Source of the DNA: Nemertoderma westbladi
Lineage: Eukaryota; Xenacoelomorpha; Nemertodermatida; Nemertodermatidae
Assembly (NCBI GenBank): GCA_032718475.1
Contig: JAUCBJ010008848.1
Coordinates: 1-36,394, forward strand
Direction: 5' to 3'
DNA: 36,394 nucleotides
In this document: piece by piece, positions 30,412 through 36,394 of the stretch
How the letters are laid out: each line of letters opens with the position of its first letter
Position numbering within the stretch: position 1 is the first letter of the stretch
Notes under the pieces: generated by a model
Seen by the model: only the letters and a program-made list of their open reading frames with translations
The model's database searches: none
What the model was told of the DNA's origin: nothing
Program-made: the position numbers and the translations under genes

Positions 30412-31499
30412 CAGCCCCTGTTATATCAAAACGACAAATCATGGAAATTTTCACTTTCCTACTCCGTAGAGTTCCATTACACAGAAACTGGATATTATTT
30501 GTGTTTATTTGATTGTTTATGCTATTTTATGATACCAGCGTGAATGAGCTGAAATTCTCCTTATACATGAGCAAAATTGGTACTTGTCAGCAAATCAGTG
30601 TATTCCCGTATTATCGTAAGCTGAGTGAGTGTGAGTACATAATACTATACTACATCCCTAAAGGATGTAAATAACAGTGGCTCTATTAAATAATCCGTTG
30701 TAATTATCATAAGTTATAACTCTGTATACTGTAGTATTTAAATCGCAGCATCTGAAAGGAACTGCTAATACTACCATGAAAGTGAACATAATGTGTGAGA
30801 TTATATAGTAGAAATCAATCGAATAATATAAAGTAACCTACTTTTATGCCGATAGAATTCAGTCTCCCACACACGGTGGGTCATACGCCGCGTAAGACTG
30901 TCTTTTATCAATAGTTCTACTTTGGTGCTGCCTAGCGAAATAATATAAGACAAGTAAATTAGCAGGTTAAATTGTTAAAGGTCTAAAAGCGCGAACACCC
31001 CACCCACCAAATTTTATACTAGCTACAGTAGTTTTTTTTTTTTTAAATCTTTAAAATGTGACCTGTTGTTAGCCAATTATTAGAAATGTTTTAGAATAAA
31101 TTTTTTATACTAGAACTTTTTTAAAATGGTTAAAAATCATATTGCAGTAAAAAAAATAAAAGTAAGATACAGCAAGACAAAAAATATAGACAGAGCAATT
31201 TATTTATGTATGTAAATAATTAATTGTTTATCGTGTAAGACTGTATTCCAACGTCCTATAGAAGACATTTTAGATAAAATGAGCAAAGAAAATATGGCGA
31301 AGTGTTCAGTAAAACTGAACGGATACAGACGGTGACTCAGTTTGCTTCAGTCGACGATGGATCAAAGATTTATCACATCCATCCAGGAGATAACAACAAT
31401 AAACTTCAATTAGATTTAAATAACTGTAACATAAATTAAATGTGTACCTGTTAATAAATTTCACTTAGATTCGAAATAGTACATGAGTAAAATGTTTAA
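30412..31499. other. AT-rich intergenic or intronic DNA
   Basis: No coding blocks or repeats beyond simple A/T runs. It ends at the TTAA target duplication of the piggyBac-like element. Confidence 0.5.
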
Positions 31500-33053
31500 C
31501 CCTATTAGTACCGGGCTATAAAATGCTGTACAAATACCGGGGGGGGGGTCATATTGACCCCTCCCTCTAAAATCTACAAATATTGACGAAAACGTCTGAT
31601 TTTTTGTTTGTACGTAGGTATCACTAGTCTGGATCCGACGGAAAAAAAAATTTTTCGAAAAAATGTACTGGGATGGTTATATTGCAGCACCAAAATTACA
31701 AGTAGAGCACAATTTTCACAAAATTTGAAAGTTACATTTTTCGGGTAATTGTTGTTCAATACAGGTTTTCTGGGGCTCAAAATGCATTGGAAAATATTTA
31801 AAAATGATATGATTACTATAAATGGCTGTTTAGTCCTCTCTGCGTAGAAAAAAAATGAAAAAAACAAGTAACCAGCACTTTTCAGTTACAACACAAAATT
31901 TTTAATTCACTTATACGATGCTATAAATTCTCATTTTCAGGTTTTCGAGGGCGCTGATTCTAATGGAATACATTTCTAATATGCCAGATCAATGCTACTT
32001 CTATTTTTCGGCGTAATTTGGCAAATTTTGGTGCTAGCACCAAATTTCGTACCCATCACCTAAAAGTACAAGTTTGCGATGTCCAGTGCTGTTTTTATTG
32101 ATTTTATCGGATTCAGGACCCTCATAAACCCGTATAACGCAAGAAACAAGGTGATACTATCTACTGATCAATTTGCATATTTTCCAAAATTTGGTGCTGG
32201 CACAACAATTTTCACCCACCGGCGAAAAATACAAGTTTGAGAAATCTTATGAAATTTTTACTGATTCCATTGAATTCAGAACCATCACAAACCCGTATAA
32301 CGCAAAAAACAAGGTGACACAATCAATTGATATATTTGATGGTTTTCAAAATTTGGTGCTAGCACAACATTTTGCACCCACATCCGAAAAATACAAGTTT
32401 GAGATGTCTAGTTCGATAATTATATTTTCCATTGAATTCAGAACAGCCATAAACCTCTAAAACGCAAGAAATAAATTGTCACAAGCAGTTTTATCTATTG
32501 AATGGATTTTCAAAATTTCGTGCTAGCACCAAAATTTGCACACAGCACCGAAAAATACAAGTTTGATACGCTTGGTGCAACTCGTATATATTTCATCGAA
32601 TACAGAACCCCAAAAAACCCCAATAGCGTAAAAAACAAGTTTCAAACAATCAATTTTCAAAATTGACTTATTTCAAAATTTGGTGCTGGCACCAAAATTT
32701 GGCACCCACCGAAAAAAACAAGTTTGAAATTTCTAAATAAATTTATATGAATTCCATCCAATTTCTAACACCAAAAAACCGGTGTAAATCAAAAATAGAG
32801 ATGTTACAATTCATATTTATTGAAATGTAATTTTCAAAAAACGTCTCAAAAAAAGTGCCAAAAGTAGGGTTAAAAAATGGTGCTATAACTCGAAAAGTAC
32901 CCAATATTTTTGAAAACGGTTTTCACTACTAGGAAGACAATAGATTTTTAGGAAAAGTCATAAAATTTCAGATTCCCAACTGCGTTTGTTTCAGAATTAT
33001 AATAAAAAAACCACGGGAGGGGTCATATTGACCCCCCCCCGGGTTTAATAGGG
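31500..33053. mobile_element. piggyBac-like non-autonomous element with TTAA target duplication
   Basis: TTAA at 31496-31499 and at 33054-33057 flanks CCCTATTAGTACCGGG and CCCGGGTTTAATAGGG, a 16-bp inverted terminal pair with two or three mismatches. Subterminal GGGGTCATATTGACCCC palindromes occur at both ends (31550-31562 and 33019-33040). TTAA duplication with CCC ends is the hallmark of piggyBac. No transposase frame exists; the 1.55-kb interior is AT-rich with a 163-bp tandem repeat, so movement would need a transposase in trans. Confidence 0.85.
32020..32720. repeat. 163-bp tandem repeat inside the piggyBac-like element
   Basis: Starts of TTGGTGCTAGCACCAAA-like segments at about 32027, 32191, 32354, 32517 and 32680 define a period of 163-164 bp. 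Each unit continues with AAAAATACAAGTTTGA and a conserved CCATTGAATTCAGAAC stretch. Copies are 70-85% similar by eye. The frame at 32173-32460 is a repeat artefact. Confidence 0.85.
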
Positions 33054-33057
33054 TTAA

Positions 33058-33393
33058 ATGAGCATCCATAATTAATCATTTCTTCACATACCGAACGCTG
33101 ATAAGGTGACATAATGATCTTATTTATTACGCCTGGTATGGCAAATGCACGCTAAAACTTATTAATAATAAAAACCTATATCAATAAGTTGACATAATGT
33201 AAAAAAATATTTATCTCATCCATCGCAGGAGATAACAACAATAAACTTTAATTAGATATAAATGTATAGTACTGTATAATGCCAACGCAGTCAGGGCCTA
33301 ATAATACTGTAGATACTAAAAGTACACAAACTGCTGCTGGCGAGATCGGTGCCTGATGTCTTCTACTAAACTTGGGCGAATAAAGTAAAAGTA
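33058..33393. other. AT-rich spacer
   Basis: No gene was recognised. It carries a weak duplicate of text near 31370-31440 (GGAGATAACAACAATAAACTT), which also lies left of the piggyBac-like element, so the two flanks share a repeat. Confidence 0.5.
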
Positions 33394-33660
33394 AAGTAAA
33401 TTTTCTTCGGCCACTAGGCCAGGGATTACGCACAAAGTCTGCCGACTTATTTCCAGTGCGGTCCCCCCAGAACTTTACTCCCCAGAGGAAACTCTAGTAC
33501 TCATTTAGCTACCACTTAAGGATGCAAGGCAGAGATGCGCCCTGGCTGGTCCCATTAAAGCATTCGTGCAGAAACGAAAACTGCCATGGCCCATGTGAGG
33601 ATCGAACCCACGACCTACAGGAGATGTGAATTCAATGCAACCACTACACCAAGGTGGAAC
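33394..33660 (-). mobile_element. tRNA-derived SINE, minus strand
   Basis: Reverse-orientation relative of the SINE at 28928-29215. On the minus strand it shows TGTAGTGGTTGCATTGAATT and a B box GGTCGTGGGTTCGATCC (33598-33614 region). The body diverges by 10-15% by eye. It is bordered by a short duplicate of its tRNA-like start (ACCGAGGTGGAA near 33681). Confidence 0.85.
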
Positions 33661-35030
33661 CTATTGGTGTCAATCACTACACCGAGGTGGAATCAATTTC
33701 CCGGGCTAACTTGACAATCAGGGTGACCGGTCCCTAACCGGTGAGGCAGAAATACAGTCTATAGAATACAGACCAAACTCGCGAGAAACAATCCCGCGCA
33801 GCGAATCCTAACTAACGCTGATGGACCTAAAACTGCTGCAGATTTGCTGCTGTGTGATTCATATGGGTATAATAACGAGCTAGTGAGTTGACCGAACACT
33901 AGCGTACTGCCGACAGATAAGACAGTCAAATAATATCAGTAGAATAACATAAATCTTAAGACGCGTGTGTGTGTGTGCGTATGTTATGGCAAAGCGAAAT
34001 GTTGTACGATTTATTTTACTAGGTGTTGGTGACTTTTAACAAAATATATATCGGGTGCTAGCTGCTAGAATAAGCTAGTCACTCTCTAAAAGCGAAATAC
34101 TTACAAATTACGTCAAAGGGCTCTCTCCTTCTATATTCACAAATCGATCGGTCAAATACGGTGTTAGTAACTACGCCCGTAATCGGCACCTGATACCAGA
34201 TTCTGATTGTGAAAATAGAGATAGAATGTTAGTTTTACAACCGTAGCACATCTGATCTGGTATAAATAAATTCAGTTCTAGAAATTTTGTTGCTGCGATG
34301 TTATGCAGCAATACCAAGCAGTACGTGGCAAGGGCGCGGTAGTAGATTGTTAGTAACCGCCTTCAGCCTAGATGGTACGTCTGTAGTAAGAAAGCTACCC
34401 TTTGCCTGAGTAATACATCAAACCCAGTAACCCAGACAGATCAGTTGACAGCAACTATCTACAGAGCTAACCGGTACTGATAGCTGGTACAGTAAAATCA
34501 CCAAATTACAGAATGTGCTATTTGCACTTAGTGTACCTGAGCGCACTACTAGCACCAGCTCGCACCTGTGTAAATCGTGCAGGTCAACTGTGGGGTATCT
34601 GTAGGGATCCGAGATATTTGCTCCTAAATTTTATGGCATCCCAGGACGTCCTCACATTTCACCCTGATCTAAGGCCTTACAGTGGGTGAAAGTGTCGAAC
34701 GAAGTCTTACCTTGGCGTGGGTAGTTTTAAATAAAGGCTTGGGGCTCATGACCGAATGTGTGTGGGCATTAGCGCGGGTTCCTTATGCGTCCTGTAGACA
34801 TTCCTCCCCTTGTTGTGATAACAAGTGATAACCGAAGGGCAAACAGAACCTTATATCGGAAATCCTAAGCATAGAATCGCACTAGAACATTCTACCACAT
34901 TTCATGGGCTCACATTGGACCAATAAATTATCAAACACCTATGATTAGCCCAACTAATCAGTTCATGTGCTGTACGCACTCCATTGGCTTGTCTAAACTT
35001 AACGAAACATGAATAAATTGCACAAAAATT
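33661..35030. other. Non-coding, no exon recognised
   Basis: Mixed composition with short ACCGGT words and a (TG)n run near 33966-33977. A strong-looking donor (CCAAG|GTAAGAC, minus strand) near 34710-34722 follows a 13-codon frame starting with ATG. Without a recognisable protein I do not call it. Confidence 0.45.
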
Positions 35031-35099
35031 TAAATTCGAACTCTCGACCTATCTCAAATGTAACCTGCGCGCTTAACCTACTGGGCCACTGGACCAGTA
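35031..35099 (-). mobile_element. tRNA-like sequence (SINE head or tRNA pseudogene)
   Basis: The minus strand has a tRNA-like A box (GGCCCAGTAGGTTAAGCGC) and B box (GGTCGAGAGTTCGAA) 30 nt apart. It lacks a clear acceptor stem pair. It is probably a SINE head distinct from the two larger SINEs, with a 3' part extending to about 34981. Confidence 0.6.
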
Positions 35100-35870
35100 G
35101 TAACTCGTGCCGAAAATATACTAAACATAGGCAATATATGAATTTATAGCAAAACTGTGAAAGCAAGGCAAAATACGTCTGATTTTAAAAGTTTTTTTAC
35201 GTAGTATTAATATACAAATAGCTACCTTAACAGTGAAATAATTCCACGCCGCTCCATGAAAACCGTAAGTAAGACTGTTTTCACCAATCAAAATATAAAA
35301 ATACCAACTAAAAAATATATCTAATCTAGGGTACGGCCTAAAATATAAAATAATCACTGCTCGGTCTTATTGCATATAAGATATGGCAAATATCACGTAA
35401 ATATAAAACTTTCATACATACATACATACAAATACGGATTTACTATCTAATATTATCAAGGCTTGGTGCATAAAATATAAAAACTCCCATTGATTATCCA
35501 AATATAAACAAACTAAGGCAAATAATTTCAAAACGTACATAATAATCATTTAAATACATAATAAATTCGCCAAATTAAATCAGTCCAAAATAAAACGAAA
35601 CATAATAATGTAAAATAATATTCTAAATGTCCTCCTGGTGACTATAGAGTTCGTCCTACTGGTCTAGTCGTCAATCCTGAGCACTTAACGCTAATGGTAG
35701 GGTCGCGAGCCTTCCTTCCTCCACAACCTCGCTCCTTATCGCTTTGTCGACCGAGCTCGACCTTGCCCTTTAATACGATTAATCGGTGACTTTGGTCTAA
35801 CTGGGCTTGGGCTCCTGCGTCGAGTCGGTTCTAGAACACTGGGAAATGGAACGACTGGTGTTTCGCACAT
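35100..35870. other. AT-rich DNA grading into GC-richer 3' UTR-like sequence
   Basis: 35100-35640 is AT-rich. 35640-35870 has coding-like composition and follows the stop of the right-edge exon on the minus strand, so it may be its 3' UTR. A 25-codon frame there has no support. Confidence 0.45.
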
Positions 35871-36394
35871 TCATCGGACACTTAGTCCAAGAAATCCCCG
35901 CCTGACTCCAGGTTTTCGTCTAATCGGGTCGGATGGAGTCTCTACAACGCTCTGAGGGAGTTTGAGAAGCGAAACCAAGTTGTCCGCCGACACCGTCGAC
36001 AGCTCTCGGACATCGTCTGAACCCTCATGGGTTCGGGCAAAGGACATCCTGTCCCGCCTTCTGGGATCGGAGTCTTGAGGATGGCGCATCGAATCCGGCA
36101 ACGGAGTAGCCGGTAAACTATCGGGATTTAGCAAGTGGTATATGCGTAAGTTGACACACCAATGGGGGAAAACTAGGCATCCTCGACAATCCTCGCAATT
36201 GGTGCCACCGCTTGAGCAGGGTAAGGTTGAGGCTCTCCTCGTCATCTCTACGTGAGGTATGTGTGACAAACGTTGAGCGAAGGAAATGCTATCGAAGAGT
36301 TCGGGTGTCATCTCTTTCGTCTCCGATTGGTCGTGAGAGATCCAATAGAATGGTAGGCACACAAGCCTTCCACCGAACTCCTCGATCTCGCCCT
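35871..36394 (-). CDS. C-terminal coding exon of an unrecognised protein (partial)
   Basis: The minus-strand frame is open to the window edge and reads GEIEEFGGRLVCLPFYWISH, then TKEMTPELFDSISFAQRLSH, a Cys-rich segment NCEDCRGCLVFPHWCVNLRI, LNPDSLPATPLPDS, a basic segment RRRDRMSFARTHEGSDD, and ends GVRRGFLGLSVR with TGA at 35873-35871. Composition and codon use are coding-like, unlike nearby DNA. I see no acceptor at the right edge, so the exon continues outside. The CxxCxGC spacing might bind metal or form disulfides. I do not recognise the family. It could be the last exon of an upstream gene; if so, the SGSM3 N-terminal exons should lie between it and 27037. Confidence 0.6.
   Translation of the reverse strand, partial: GEIEEFGGRLVCLPFYWISHDQSETKEMTPELFDSISFAQRLSHIPHVEMTRRASTLPCSSGGTNCEDCRGCLVFPHWCVNLRIYHLLNPDSLPATPLPDSMRHPQDSDPRRRDRMSFARTHEGSDDVRELSTVSADNLVSLLKLPQSVVETPSDPIRRKPGVRRGFLGLSVR

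Noticed and set aside
34710-34770. Possible first exon with strong donor CCAAG|GTAAGAC on the minus strand
   Set aside because: Only 13 codons with no similarity I recognise; a single donor is not enough.
35121-35357. 78-residue hydrophobic frame
   Set aside because: AT-rich sequence gives Phe/Ile/Tyr-rich chance frames; nothing supports a gene.

Overview
The window is animal (metazoan) nuclear DNA. It has spliced genes with GT-AG introns, tRNA-derived SINEs, non-LTR retrotransposons, terminal-inverted-repeat DNA elements and very large intronic minisatellites. AT-rich introns, CR1/RTE-like LINEs and MITEs suggest a marine invertebrate such as a lophotrochozoan or invertebrate deuterostome, but the phylum cannot be fixed from this sequence.

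The only host gene I can name is SGSM3 (small G protein signaling modulator 3, a TBC-SH3-RUN protein) on the minus strand. Five 3'-terminal exons can be assembled with consistent splice phases: 27036-26535 (linker after the TBC domain), 22795-22729 (a 67-bp exon), 20179-19847 (SH3), 18728-18306 (RUN) and 6964-6832 (C terminus and stop). The N-terminal TBC exons were not recognised. At the right edge a second minus-strand coding exon (36394-35871) ends in a stop and is of unknown family.

Layout from left to right: 1-1556 is featureless flank; 1557-5316 is a broken minus-strand LINE (ORF1 plus two endonuclease pieces) with a 695-bp sequence present twice; 5317-5770 is a 28/32-bp minisatellite; 5874-6189 is a MITE; 6443-6831 is the probable SGSM3 3' UTR. 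The 11.3-kb last intron (6965-18305) holds about 77 copies of a 43-bp minisatellite next to the branch point, a nearly intact sense-oriented LINE whose ORF begins with a GC-rich decapeptide repeat, a 315-bp satellite with CTCF-like motifs, and a GAC triplet expansion. The SH3 exon is bracketed by a perfect 42-bp inverted repeat and a 2-kb 23/17-bp minisatellite. The next intron carries a 30-bp minisatellite, an RTE-like LINE, a hammerhead-like motif and a long G tract. From 27037 to 35870 there are two SINEs, a large hairpin, a piggyBac-like non-autonomous element with internal 163-bp repeats, a tRNA-like sequence and non-coding DNA.

There is no operon-like cooperation. The gene is a scaffold on which repeats have accumulated, and the interesting question is how the repeats at its splice sites affect SGSM3 RNA.
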